Positions 1 through 8,021 of a DNA stretch of 64,000 nucleotides are shown here, piece after piece; positions within the stretch are counted from its first letter, which is position 1, and each line of letters starts with the position of its first letter. Source of the DNA: Mesorhizobium sp. 113-3-3 (GTDB lineage: Bacteria > Pseudomonadota > Alphaproteobacteria > Rhizobiales > Rhizobiaceae). The DNA is taken from positions 7,035,134 through 7,099,133 of the forward strand of contig NZ_AP023243.1 of assembly GCF_016756495.1 (NCBI RefSeq), read 5' to 3'. The position numbers were made by a program, and so were the translations under genes. Below the pieces are notes generated by a model that saw only the letters and a list, made by a program, of their open reading frames with translations, was not told the DNA's origin and ran no database searches.

Positions 1-909
1 ACCGGCGCTGGCTGCCGCAAGCAGCGCAAATGCCAGCGGCACCACCGCGCCGGTCAGGATTTCCGGCGTGAAGAACAGCGGGAAGGTGACGCGGCGCAGA
101 CGCGCCCAGCGGGCCTGGCGCGACCAGACCGTGCCAAGCGTGCGCCTGCCAAGCGGCTGCTCGAAGGGTGCCGCGACAAGATTGACGCGCAGGCCAATCG
201 CGCTCACCAGCTTGGTCGCGGCGGCGTCCTCGGCGGCTTCGGCGGCCAGCGCGCGGATGCCGCCATTGGCATCCAGCACCGGCTTGTTCAATAGCATGCT
301 CTTGCCCTGGGCAAAGCCAAGGCCGAGCGCCTCGCCGGCATACTGCCAGCGGGCCTGCAGCGTGTTGAGGAAGGCGCATTCGACCTCGGCCCAGAAGCCC
401 TCCGGCCGCGAGCCGATCGGCGTCGAGCAGACAAGGCCGGTATCCGTCCGCCAAGCCGCCATCAAATGCTGGATGTAGTCTCTCGGCATCAGCACGTTGG
501 AGTCGGCCAGGACGACCCAGTTGTGCCGCGCGGCTTCCCAGCCCTTGGCGCAATTGTTGAGCTTGGGATTGGCACTGAACCGGTCTTCGCCGATCAACAG
601 CCGGGCCGGCACTTTTGGGAAACGGTCAATGGCGGCGCGGATCAACCTGACCACCGGGTCGTCTCCATGGGCAACGCAGAAGATCAACTCATAGCGTGGC
701 CAGTCGAGCGAAAAGGCGCGCTCCAGCGTCTCCTGCGTGAACGGCTCGACGCCGCGCCAGGGTATGACGACCGACACGGGCGGCGATTTGCCGGCTGGCC
801 GTGCGATCGTGGTGCGCCGTTTCAGCTGTGACGCGGCGAGCAGGATGCTGGCGGCATTTGAAAGGATAAGAGCAGTCGAAAGCGAGGCCGCTATGAGAGT
901 GAGTTCCAT
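1..909 (-). CDS. Ceramide glucosyltransferase (GT21), 3' end outside the window
   Basis: Membrane glycosyltransferase predicted to move glucose from UDP-glucose onto ceramide or a similar lipid on the cytoplasmic face of the membrane. The reading frame is open from the ATG at 909 to the window edge (303 codons seen). The N-terminus has a hydrophobic anchor (LIAASLSTALILSNAASILL), then the GT2/GT21 fold: PVSVVIPWRG, an aspartate-containing VVLADSNVLMP, AAEDAATK as the likely catalytic acid region, and a SRQARWARL motif that fits the (Q/R)XXRW signature of processive and ceramide glycosyltransferases. A further hydrophobic segment begins at the window edge. The start is the first ATG after a GGAG about 13 nt upstream, so it is not certain. 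Family assignment rests on motifs; HpnI-type hopanoid glycosyltransferases are close relatives and remain an alternative. Confidence 0.72.
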   Translation of the reverse strand, partial: MELTLIAASLSTALILSNAASILLAASQLKRRTTIARPAGKSPPVSVVIPWRGVEPFTQETLERAFSLDWPRYELIFCVAHGDDPVVRLIRAAIDRFPKVPARLLIGEDRFSANPKLNNCAKGWEAARHNWVVLADSNVLMPRDYIQHLMAAWRTDTGLVCSTPIGSRPEGFWAEVECAFLNTLQARWQYAGEALGLGFAQGKSMLLNKPVLDANGGIRALAAEAAEDAAATKLVSAIGLRVNLVAAPFEQPLGRRTLGTVWSRQARWARLRRVTFPLFFTPEILTGAVVPLAFALLAAASAG

Positions 910-1129
910 CGAGATCTGGTCACTCCAGGTGAGACAGCCCGTGTATGGCCGTTTTCAACAGTTCGACAGAGCGCCGAGTCGCCCGGTTCGTGCACACCAC
1001 CATTGTCATGTGTCACTTAAATGACATTCTTTGCCGGCACCTGCGTTTCAAGGCCAGGCGCGACAAGACGCGCACGTTGACCTGCTCGCCGGGAGCGCCG
1101 AAAGGTATGGGACTGTTTTGGAGCCGCCT

Positions 1130-1522
1130 ATGTACCGCGCCGTCACGCGCAACATCGAAGTGCAGGTCAGGCCGTTCTACCTCGAGGATCGCTCGGATCC
1201 TTCGGAGAACCGCTATGTCTGGGGCTATCAGATAACGATCGACAACCAGTCGGACGAATTCGTGCAGCTTCTGTCGCGCTATTGGCATATCACAGACGGC
1301 GCCGGCCGGGTCGAGGAAGTGCGCGGCCCGGGCGTCGTCGGCGACCAGCCCGAACTCAATCCCGGCGACAGCTATCAGTACACGTCCGGCTGCCCGCTCT
1401 CGACGCCGTCAGGCATCATGGTGGGGCACTACACGATGCGCAACAAGCGCGGCGAGACCTTCGACATCGCCATCCCAGCGTTCTCGCTGGATCTGCCGGG
1501 AACCAGGCGGACGGTAAATTAG
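1130..1522 (+). CDS. apaG: ApaG family protein (Co2+/Mg2+ efflux-associated)
   Basis: 130-residue ApaG-type protein, a compact fibronectin-III-like beta sandwich. The family is linked genetically to cobalt/magnesium tolerance in enterobacteria, but its biochemical role is unsettled. Family hallmarks are visible: the N-terminal [18 protein letters not shown], then [30 protein letters not shown], a GPGVVGDQP segment and [18 protein letters not shown]. The reading frame extends upstream to 1031, but the ATG at 1130 has a GGAG seven bases before it and gives the family's usual length, so that start was chosen. It faces hslO convergently, with a repeat-rich 238-base gap between them. Confidence 0.93.
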   Translation: MYRAVTRNIEVQVRPFYLEDRSDPSENRYVWGYQITIDNQSDEFVQLLSRYWHITDGAGRVEEVRGPGVVGDQPELNPGDSYQYTSGCPLSTPSGIMVGHYTMRNKRGETFDIAIPAFSLDLPGTRRTVN

Positions 1523-1561
1523 CGTCTTTCTCTCCGTCACTATACCGGGAGTTGAGGAATG

Positions 1562-1751
1562 GTCCGCGCAGCGGACGAAAAGCCAATTGCTTGGCTTTTC
1601 GAATGACGAACGCCCGGCAGGGCAATGAGGGGCGGCGCCAGCCTTCCTGAGATGTCGTCCATGACGGGATCTGCGCGCGGCCAATCGCCGAAGTTCGCGC
1701 CGCCCCTCATCCGCCCTTCGGGCACCTTCTCCCCGTGAAACGGGGAGAAGG
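1562..1751. repeat. Intergenic palindromic repeat cluster between apaG and hslO
   Basis: Three perfect inverted repeats lie in the gap between the convergent genes apaG and hslO: 1562-1567/1571-1576 (6-bp arms), 1576-1586/1591-1601 (11-bp arms) and 1725-1736/1740-1751 (12-bp arms, core CCTTCTCCCCGT). The last type, ending CGGGGAGAAGG, recurs in part near 43437-43457 and resembles RIME-like mosaic repeats common between genes in rhizobia. The hairpins could also end transcription of both genes, although no long T run follows them. Family naming is from general knowledge; the arms are read directly. Confidence 0.6.
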
Positions 1752-1760
1752 CAAGGAGCT

Positions 1761-2768
1761 TCACTGCGCCGCGAATTCCGCCGGGTCGAAGTCGTACTGC
1801 TTCGAGCAGAATTCGCAGGCGACATGGATGCCGCCGTCCTCGGTCGAGTCCTTGATCTCCTGCGCGGAGAAGCCCTCGAGGATACCGCGGATCTTGTCGC
1901 GCGAGCATGAGCACTGGTCGGCGACGGGAACGCCGCCGAAGACGCGCACGCCATGCTCGTGGAACAGGCGATAGAGCAGCCGTTCGGCGCCGATCGTCGG
2001 GTCGATCAGCTCGGTCGGCTCGATCGTGCCGAGCAGCGCCAGCAATTCCTGCCAGGAATTGTCCGCCGGATCATGGATCTCCTCGCGCGGATCGCCGTCG
2101 CCGCCCGGCAGGTCCGGAATGCGCATGCGTTCGGGCGACTGCGGCAGGAACTGCGCCAGGATGCCGCCGGCGCGCCATTGTTCGCGCGCGCCGCCAGGGC
2201 CTGGCGTCAACAGCTTGGCCACGGACAGCCTGATATCCGTCGGGATCTGCTCCGACTGGCGGAAATAGGTGCGCGCCGCATCTTCCAGCGTTTCGCCATC
2301 GAGCTGGACGATGCCTTGATAGCGCTGCGTATGGGCGCCCTGGTCGATGGTCAGCGCCAGCACGCCGCTGCCGAGCAGCGTCTGCTGGGACGTTTCGCCT
2401 GCAGCGATCAAGGCCTCGAGCCGATCGGCATCGAAGCGCGCATAGGCGCGCAGCGCCGACGGCGTCGAAAAATCCGCCACCAGCATGTCGACCGGCCCGT
2501 CGGTGCGGGTCTGCAGGATGAACTTGCCCTCGAATTTGAGCGAGGTGCCGAGCAGCACCGTCAGCACACAGGCTTCCGCCAGCAGGCGGGCGACCGGCTC
2601 GGGATAGTCGTGGCGGCTGAGGATGGCGTCGAGCATCGGCCCGAGCTGGACGGTACGGCCGCGCACGTCGAGCGGGCCGACCTCGAACGGGACGACATGG
2701 TCGTCGCCGGCATAGCCGAACTCGCCGAGTTTGGGGTGATGTTCAGTCACTTGATGCGTTTCCAACAT
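1761..2768 (-). CDS. hslO: Redox-regulated chaperone Hsp33
   Basis: Cytoplasmic holdase chaperone activated by oxidation, which protects unfolding proteins during oxidative and heat stress. 335 residues. The C-terminal zinc redox switch is complete: CSCS followed after about 30 residues by CEFCSK, the CxC...CxxC arrangement that defines the family. The middle contains the substrate-binding beta sheet region (ILQTRTDGPVDMLVADFS, GVLALTIDQG, YQGIVQLDGETLEDAA). The frame runs on to 2819, but the ATG at 2768 has a GGAG with seven-base spacing and gives MLETHQVTEHH. The gene lies just downstream of argF on the same strand with about 136 bases between; a conserved neighbourhood with apaG and argF-argD is typical of rhizobia (known for the group, not tested here). 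Confidence 0.95.
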   Translation of the reverse strand: MLETHQVTEHHPKLGEFGYAGDDHVVPFEVGPLDVRGRTVQLGPMLDAILSRHDYPEPVARLLAEACVLTVLLGTSLKFEGKFILQTRTDGPVDMLVADFSTPSALRAYARFDADRLEALIAAGETSQQTLLGSGVLALTIDQGAHTQRYQGIVQLDGETLEDAARTYFRQSEQIPTDIRLSVAKLLTPGPGGAREQWRAGGILAQFLPQSPERMRIPDLPGGDGDPREEIHDPADNSWQELLALLGTIEPTELIDPTIGAERLLYRLFHEHGVRVFGGVPVADQCSCSRDKIRGILEGFSAQEIKDSTEDGGIHVACEFCSKQYDFDPAEFAAQ

Positions 2769-2904
2769 GACAAAGCTCCAGGGCGCGGCCATGCCGCCCC
2801 CTGGGGTGCATGCGTCCAAACGCGCTTGATTTGCGTGATGCGGCGCAGATAGGCATCGCGCCCCCGCAGATCAAGCGCCCAGACCTTTCAAAGCCCAAGC
2901 CACC

Positions 2905-3816
<912 letters not shown>

Positions 3817-3832
3817 CGGCAATTTTCCGGAA

Positions 3833-5032
3833 TTACTTCGCGGCGGCCACGGCGATGGCATCCGCCAGGCCTTTGGCACCGGCGCGGATGCGGTTGAGCG
3901 CTTCGTGGATCTCGGCGTCGGTGACCGTGAGCGGTGGTAGCAGGCGAATGACGTTGTCACCAGCCGGAACCGCCAGCAAATGCTGGTCACGCAGCGCCAT
4001 GTTCACCTTGGTGTTGGGCATGGCGCATTTGAGCCCAAGCATCAGCCCGGTTCCCCTGATGTCTTCAATGACATCGGGGAATTCGTCGGCGATCGCCGCC
4101 AGGCCCTGCTTCATCAGCAATGCCTTGCGCTGGACATCCTCGAGGAAGCCGTCCTCCAGCACCACATCGAGCACGGCGTTGCCGACAGCCATGGCCAGCG
4201 GATTGCCGCCGAAGGTGGTGCCGTGCACGCCCGACGTCATACCGACCACGGCCTCGTCGGTGGCCAGGCAGGCGCCCATCGGGAAGCCGCCGCCAATACC
4301 CTTGGCGATCGCCATGATGTCGGGCGTCACGCCTGACCATTCATGCGCGAACAGCTTGCCGGTGCGGCCGATGCCGCACTGGACCTCGTCATAGATCAAC
4401 AGCAGGCCGTGCTGGTCGCAAAGCTGCCGCAGCCGCTTCAGCGACTGCGTCGGAACCGGGCGGATGCCGCCCTCGCCCTGCACCGGTTCGATCAGGATCG
4501 CGGCGGTCTCCGGCGTGATCGCCTTCTCGGCGGCATCGATGTCGTCGAAGCCGACCTGGTCGAAGCCTTCGACCTTCGGGCCGAAGCCTTCGAGGTATTT
4601 GTACTGGCCGCCGGCCGCGATGGTGGCCAGCGTGCGGCCATGGAAGGCGCCTTCGAAGGTGATGACGCGGAAGCGCTCGGGATGGCCCTTGACGAAATGG
4701 TAGCGCCGCGCCGTCTTGATCGCGCATTCCAGCGCCTCGGCGCCGGAATTGGTGAAGAACACCTTGTCGGCAAAGGTGGCGTCGGCCAGGCGCTCGCCCA
4801 GCCGGCTCTGTCCCGGAATCTCGTAGAGATTGGAGACGTGCCAGAGTTTTCCCGCCTGCTCGGTGAGAGCCGCGACCAGGTGCGGATGGCTGTGGCCGAG
4901 CGAATTGACCGCGATGCCGCCGGCAAAATCGAGATATCGCTCGCCTTTGTCGGTAACCAGCCAGGTTCCTTCCCCATGGTCGAAAGCCAGGGGAGCGCGA
5001 GCAAAGGTCTCGTAAAGCGCCGAACCGCTCAT
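3833..5032 (-). CDS. argD: Acetylornithine aminotransferase
   Basis: PLP-dependent class III aminotransferase that makes N-acetylornithine in arginine biosynthesis; many members also serve in lysine synthesis. 399 residues. Visible motifs: FANSGAEA-type PLP phosphate loop ([18 protein letters not shown], about residues 93-110), the acidic [15 protein letters not shown], and the lysine of [15 protein letters not shown] that forms the Schiff base. [11 protein letters not shown] follows. Start ATG at 5032 gives the standard [18 protein letters not shown]-terminus. It precedes argF in the same operon. Upstream, an intrinsic-terminator-like hairpin lies only 28-50 bases before the start codon, which suggests control by attenuation or a separate small RNA (see findings). 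Confidence 0.95.
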   Translation of the reverse strand: MSGSALYETFARAPLAFDHGEGTWLVTDKGERYLDFAGGIAVNSLGHSHPHLVAALTEQAGKLWHVSNLYEIPGQSRLGERLADATFADKVFFTNSGAEALECAIKTARRYHFVKGHPERFRVITFEGAFHGRTLATIAAGGQYKYLEGFGPKVEGFDQVGFDDIDAAEKAITPETAAILIEPVQGEGGIRPVPTQSLKRLRQLCDQHGLLLIYDEVQCGIGRTGKLFAHEWSGVTPDIMAIAKGIGGGFPMGACLATDEAVVGMTSGVHGTTFGGNPLAMAVGNAVLDVVLEDGFLEDVQRKALLMKQGLAAIADEFPDVIEDIRGTGLMLGLKCAMPNTKVNMALRDQHLLAVPAGDNVIRLLPPLTVTDAEIHEALNRIRAGAKGLADAIAVAAAK

Positions 5033-5058
5033 TATATGCGTCTCCGGTACCGGAAAAT

Positions 5059-5083
5059 CAAAAAAGCCGCCAAAGCGGCGGCC
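5059..5083 (-). terminator. Intrinsic-terminator-like hairpin just upstream of argD
   Basis: Read on the minus strand, a perfect 6-bp GC stem (arms 5077-5082 and 5066-5071, loop of five) is followed by six T. It points toward argD and ends about 28 bases before its ATG, so any transcript started further upstream would meet it before argD. It could be an attenuator or the end of a small RNA. Confidence 0.65.
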
Positions 5084-5090
5084 TTGTGCG

Positions 5091-5174
5091 GCTTATCGTG
5101 TTTTTCGGCCATGAAGTCAACGAAAACGTCGCGTAGTGGCACGCGATAAGCCCCCTAACTCGACGCCGGCTCAT
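5091..5174 (-). promoter_or_regulatory. Possible argD leader with Arg-rich leader ORF and pairing arms
   Basis: On the minus strand an ATG at 5174 opens a 38-codon frame starting MSRRRVRG: four arginine codons (CGG, CGT, CGA, AGG) within the first seven. The frame ends with TGA at 5058, just after the terminator. Immediately after the Arg codons lie 8-bp complementary arms at 5144-5151 and 5091-5098 (GCTTATCG with CGATAAGC), which would form a long-range stem before the terminator. The arrangement recalls amino-acid attenuators, and the downstream genes make arginine. Against this, no clear Shine-Dalgarno precedes the ATG, the frame runs through the terminator, and Arg-rich chance frames are common at this GC content. 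Confidence 0.35.
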
Positions 5175-5210
5175 GAGCGACCGGGCAAGTTGGGGAAAAC
5201 CGAAAAAACC

Positions 5211-5357
5211 GATTCGTGTTGCACTTGGGACTCTTGTCACCGAGTCAGCGCATAAGGTAATTGTAGTCGAGAAATAACTAGATTTCGTGCGGCGGACCTA
5301 ATCACCAGATATATGTGGTGTCTGCCCCAGCAAGGTTGCTGGGTCGGGAAGGGATTC
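5211..5357. promoter_or_regulatory. Four GANTC (CcrM) sites upstream of gcrA
   Basis: GATTC at 5211-5215, GACTC at 5229-5233, GAGTC at 5242-5246 and GATTC at 5353-5357 lie within 150 bases upstream of gcrA. GANTC is the methylation target of CcrM in alphaproteobacteria, and GcrA acts at methylated GANTC promoters in Caulobacter. The clustering supports cell-cycle-dependent, possibly autoregulatory transcription of gcrA. The rest of the 357-base gap between argD and gcrA (5033-5389) holds only the argD leader elements. Confidence 0.6.
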
Positions 5358-5389
5358 CGATTGCGCACGGTTAGCAGGAGCGCGGTCTC

Positions 5390-5908
5390 ATGAACTGGAC
5401 TGACGAGCGGGTCGAACTTCTCAGGAAACTGTGGTCGGAGGGTCTGAGCGCAAGCCAGATTGCTGCCCAGCTTGGAGGGGTGAGCCGAAATGCCGTCATC
5501 GGCAAGGTGCATCGACTGAAGCTGTCGGGCCGCGGCCGTGCAACGGCAACGCCGGCACGCCAGAAGAAGGCCACACAGGGCTCGACCGTCCAGAAGTCGG
5601 TGGCGCGCGCCGCAAGCACGGCCCGCCACGTCACGACATCGATCGGCGCGACCGCCCTTCAGACGCAATTCGACGCCGAGCCGGTGGTGCGGCACTATAT
5701 CCGTCCGGTCGAGAACGTCGTGGTACCGATCTCACGGCACCTGCAGCTCGTCGAGCTGACCGAGCGGACCTGCAAATGGCCGAACGGCGATCCGCTGTCG
5801 GAAGACTTCAACTTCTGCGGCAACGAGGCTGCCGAAACGGGGCCTTATTGCAAGTATCACGCGCGTGTGGCCTTCCAGCCGGCGGCGGAGCGGAGACGCA
5901 ATCGCTGA
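5390..5908 (+). CDS. gcrA: Cell-cycle regulator GcrA
   Basis: Alphaproteobacterial transcription factor that binds sigma70-RNA polymerase and promoters carrying CcrM-methylated GANTC sites, driving S-phase genes. 172 residues. The N-terminal helix-turn-helix is clear (MNWTDERVELLRKLWSEG, SASQIAAQLG, VSRNAVIGKVHRLKLSGRG), followed by a variable basic linker and the C-terminal sigma-interacting domain with CKWPNGDP, FCGNEA and YCKYHARVAF. The ATG at 5390 follows a GGAG with about nine bases spacing. It is transcribed divergently from argD and convergently with corA. Confidence 0.95.
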   Translation: MNWTDERVELLRKLWSEGLSASQIAAQLGGVSRNAVIGKVHRLKLSGRGRATATPARQKKATQGSTVQKSVARAASTARHVTTSIGATALQTQFDAEPVVRHYIRPVENVVVPISRHLQLVELTERTCKWPNGDPLSEDFNFCGNEAAETGPYCKYHARVAFQPAAERRRNR

Positions 5909-5917
5909 AGGGAATAG

Positions 5918-5941
5918 GGCAGTAAGGCAGTAGGGCAATAT
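5918..5941. repeat. Short inverted copy of the octamer repeat
   Basis: Three imperfect direct copies of GGGCAGTA begin ten bases after the gcrA stop. They are the reverse complement of the TACTGCCC tandem array at 5978-6072, so the two blocks can pair into a hairpin between gcrA and corA. Confidence 0.75.
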
Positions 5942-5977
5942 GTTTTGAGCCGCGCTGATGAGCGCCTTATCTCAACC

Positions 5978-6072
5978 TACTGCCCTACTGCCCTACTGCC
6001 CTACTGCCCTACTGCCCTACTGCCCTACTGCCCTACTGCCCTACTGCCCTACTGCCCTACTGCCCTACTGCC
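5978..6072. repeat. Octanucleotide tandem repeat (TACTGCCC), about 12 copies
   Basis: An uninterrupted array of the 8-bp unit TACTGCCC runs for 95 bases, 11 complete copies plus a partial one, ending six bases before the corA stop codon. The unit length is not a multiple of three and the array is outside both genes, so the Pro/Leu/Tyr-rich frames through it are artefacts. Such arrays change length by slippage. With the inverted block at 5918-5941 it may form the shared transcription end of gcrA and corA. Confidence 0.92.
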
Positions 6073-6077
6073 TACCC

Positions 6078-7085
6078 TCACAGCCACCCATTCTTGCGGA
6101 ACCGCCAGTAGAGAAACGCGCAGATCGCCGCGATGGTGGCGAGCACAATCGGGTAGCCATATTCCATCTTCAGTTCCGGCATGTCGGTGAAGTTCATGCC
6201 GTAGATGCCGGCGAAGGCCGTCGGCACCGCCAGTATGGCCGCCCAGGAGGCGAGTTTCTTCGAGATCGCCGTTTCCTGGCTTTGACCGACCAGCAGGCTG
6301 GCCTCGAAGGCAAAGGCCAGCACCTCGCGCAGACTGTCGATCTTTTCCTGGACGGTGCGGATGTGGTCGGTCACGTCGCGGAACAGCGGATGCATGGCTG
6401 AATGGATCTGCGGCAGGTCGGCGCTGGTCAACCGGCGGCAGACTTCCACCAGCGGAAGTGCCGCGTTGCGCAGGCGCAGCAGATCGCGGCGCAGCATATA
6501 GAGCCGCTCGATGTCAGGACCGGTCATCGGCTTCAGAAGAACCCTGTCCTCGATCGCCTCGACCTCGTCCTCGATCTGCTCGAGCACGGGCATGTAGTTG
6601 TCGACGATGAAATCGAGAATGGCATAGAGGACGAAATCCTCGCCCTTGGCCAGCGAATGCGGGCAGCTTTCCCAGTGCTGGCGCACGGCGGCGTAGGACG
6701 TCGATGGGCCGTGCCTGACGCTGACGATATAGCCCGAACCGACGAACAGATGCGTCTCGCCGAAAGTCACCCGTCCTTCGATCAATTGCGCGGTGCGGGC
6801 GACGATGAACAGCGCATCGCCATATTGCTCGATCTTCGGCCGCTGGTGTGGATGCTCGGCATCCTCGATCGCCAGCTCATGCAGATGGAACTGCGCCTGG
6901 ACGCGCAACAGGAGCTCGCGATCGGGTTCGAGCAGCCCGATCCAGACGACGTGTCCCGATTTCTTGGCCCATTCGCCGGCTTCCTCGATCGGAATGTCGG
7001 CGATACGCCGCCCGGCCGTGTACACGCTGGAGGCGATGATGCCTGATGTCGGCGCCGCGGGCTTGAACTCTCGGACATATTCCAT
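6078..7085 (-). CDS. corA: Magnesium/cobalt transporter CorA
   Basis: Inner-membrane pentameric Mg2+ channel (also Co2+, Ni2+). 335 residues with a large cytoplasmic N-terminal domain and two C-terminal transmembrane helices (around KLASWAAILAVPTAFAGIYG and YPIVLATIAAICAFLYWRF). The diagnostic YGMNFTDMPEL motif sits between them. The ATG at 7085 was chosen over an upstream one because AGGAGG lies six bases before it. The gene converges on gcrA across the octamer repeat. ApaG, encoded at the left of the window, has been genetically tied to the same ions, but the two are not adjacent. Confidence 0.95.
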   Translation of the reverse strand: MEYVREFKPAAPTSGIIASSVYTAGRRIADIPIEEAGEWAKKSGHVVWIGLLEPDRELLLRVQAQFHLHELAIEDAEHPHQRPKIEQYGDALFIVARTAQLIEGRVTFGETHLFVGSGYIVSVRHGPSTSYAAVRQHWESCPHSLAKGEDFVLYAILDFIVDNYMPVLEQIEDEVEAIEDRVLLKPMTGPDIERLYMLRRDLLRLRNAALPLVEVCRRLTSADLPQIHSAMHPLFRDVTDHIRTVQEKIDSLREVLAFAFEASLLVGQSQETAISKKLASWAAILAVPTAFAGIYGMNFTDMPELKMEYGYPIVLATIAAICAFLYWRFRKNGWL

Positions 7086-7181
7086 CGCAGCCTCCTGGAC
7101 GCAGGACCTTATCAAGGCCTGAGAAGCTTAACGCCGGGATAGTTTAGCGCAATATGATCTAGCGTTCGAGTGGACGAACGT

Positions 7182-7907
7182 TCATTTCGCCGGAAGCGGC
7201 GCCGAAAGGCTGATCTTGTCCGTCTTGTCGCCTTTCGGCCGCTCGGCCGGCATCTGGTCGCCGGTGACGATGTAGTAGATGGTCTCGGCGATGTTGGTGG
7301 CATGATCGCCGATGCGTTCGATGTTCTTGGCGCAGAACAGCAGATGCGTGCAGGGCGTGATGTTGCGCGGATCTTCCATCATGTAGGTTAGCAATTCGCG
7401 AAACAGCGACGTGTACATCGCATCGATCTGGTCGTCACGGTCGCGCACGAAGCCGATCTTGTCGACCGAGCGCGAGGCGTAGACGTCGAGCACTTCCTTG
7501 AGCTGGGTCAGCGCCAAATTGGCCAGGGCCTCCAGGCCGCGGAACAGGCTGGTCGGCTGGCGGCCGTCGGTGACGGCGACCACCCGCTTGGCGACGTTCT
7601 TGCCGAGGTCGCCGACCCGTTCGAGGTCGGCCGAAATGCGGATGGCGCCGACGATCTCGCGCAGGTCCGTCGCCATCGGCTGGCGCTTGGCGATGATGAT
7701 GATCGCCTTGTCGTCGATCTCGCGCTGGCCGTCATCCAGCACGGCGTCGTCGTTGATGACCTTCTGGGCCAGCCCCGGATCGGCATTGACGAGAGCGGCG
7801 ACCGCCTGCTCGACCATGCGCTCGGCATGGCCGCCCATCGCCGCGATACGCTTCGACAGGTATTTCAGCTCCTCGTCATAGGCGCTCATTATGTGCACGG
7901 ACTGCAT
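7182..7907 (-). CDS. phoU: Phosphate signalling regulator PhoU
   Basis: Negative regulator that links the Pst phosphate transporter to PhoR kinase and also limits phosphate uptake and persister formation. 241 residues with two PhoU three-helix repeats; metal-binding-type motifs are visible (ISADLERVGDLGKNVAKR in the first, NIERIGDHATNIAETI in the second). Start at 7907 (MQSVHIMSAYDEELKYL) has GGAAGG about nine bases upstream; the internal ATG at 7889 lacks one. It follows phoR on the same strand by 114 bases. The pstSCAB genes that commonly lie between them are absent here. Confidence 0.93.
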   Translation of the reverse strand: MQSVHIMSAYDEELKYLSKRIAAMGGHAERMVEQAVAALVNADPGLAQKVINDDAVLDDGQREIDDKAIIIIAKRQPMATDLREIVGAIRISADLERVGDLGKNVAKRVVAVTDGRQPTSLFRGLEALANLALTQLKEVLDVYASRSVDKIGFVRDRDDQIDAMYTSLFRELLTYMMEDPRNITPCTHLLFCAKNIERIGDHATNIAETIYYIVTGDQMPAERPKGDKTDKISLSAPLPAK

Positions 7908-8021
7908 GGATGAAATGCCTTCCCACGGGTTCTTGATCTTGAGTCGTTTCCTCGAATCCCCGCTGATACGCTAGCCGGATGACAGAAAAAAGAAACGGTT
8001 CCAGGGAAAACTAGGGCAGTA

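Noticed and set aside
5945..6401. Open frames through the TACTGCCC array (Pro/Leu/Tyr repeats)
   Set aside because: They are translations of a non-coding tandem repeat; no RBS, unstable frame, and the array lies outside both flanking genes.
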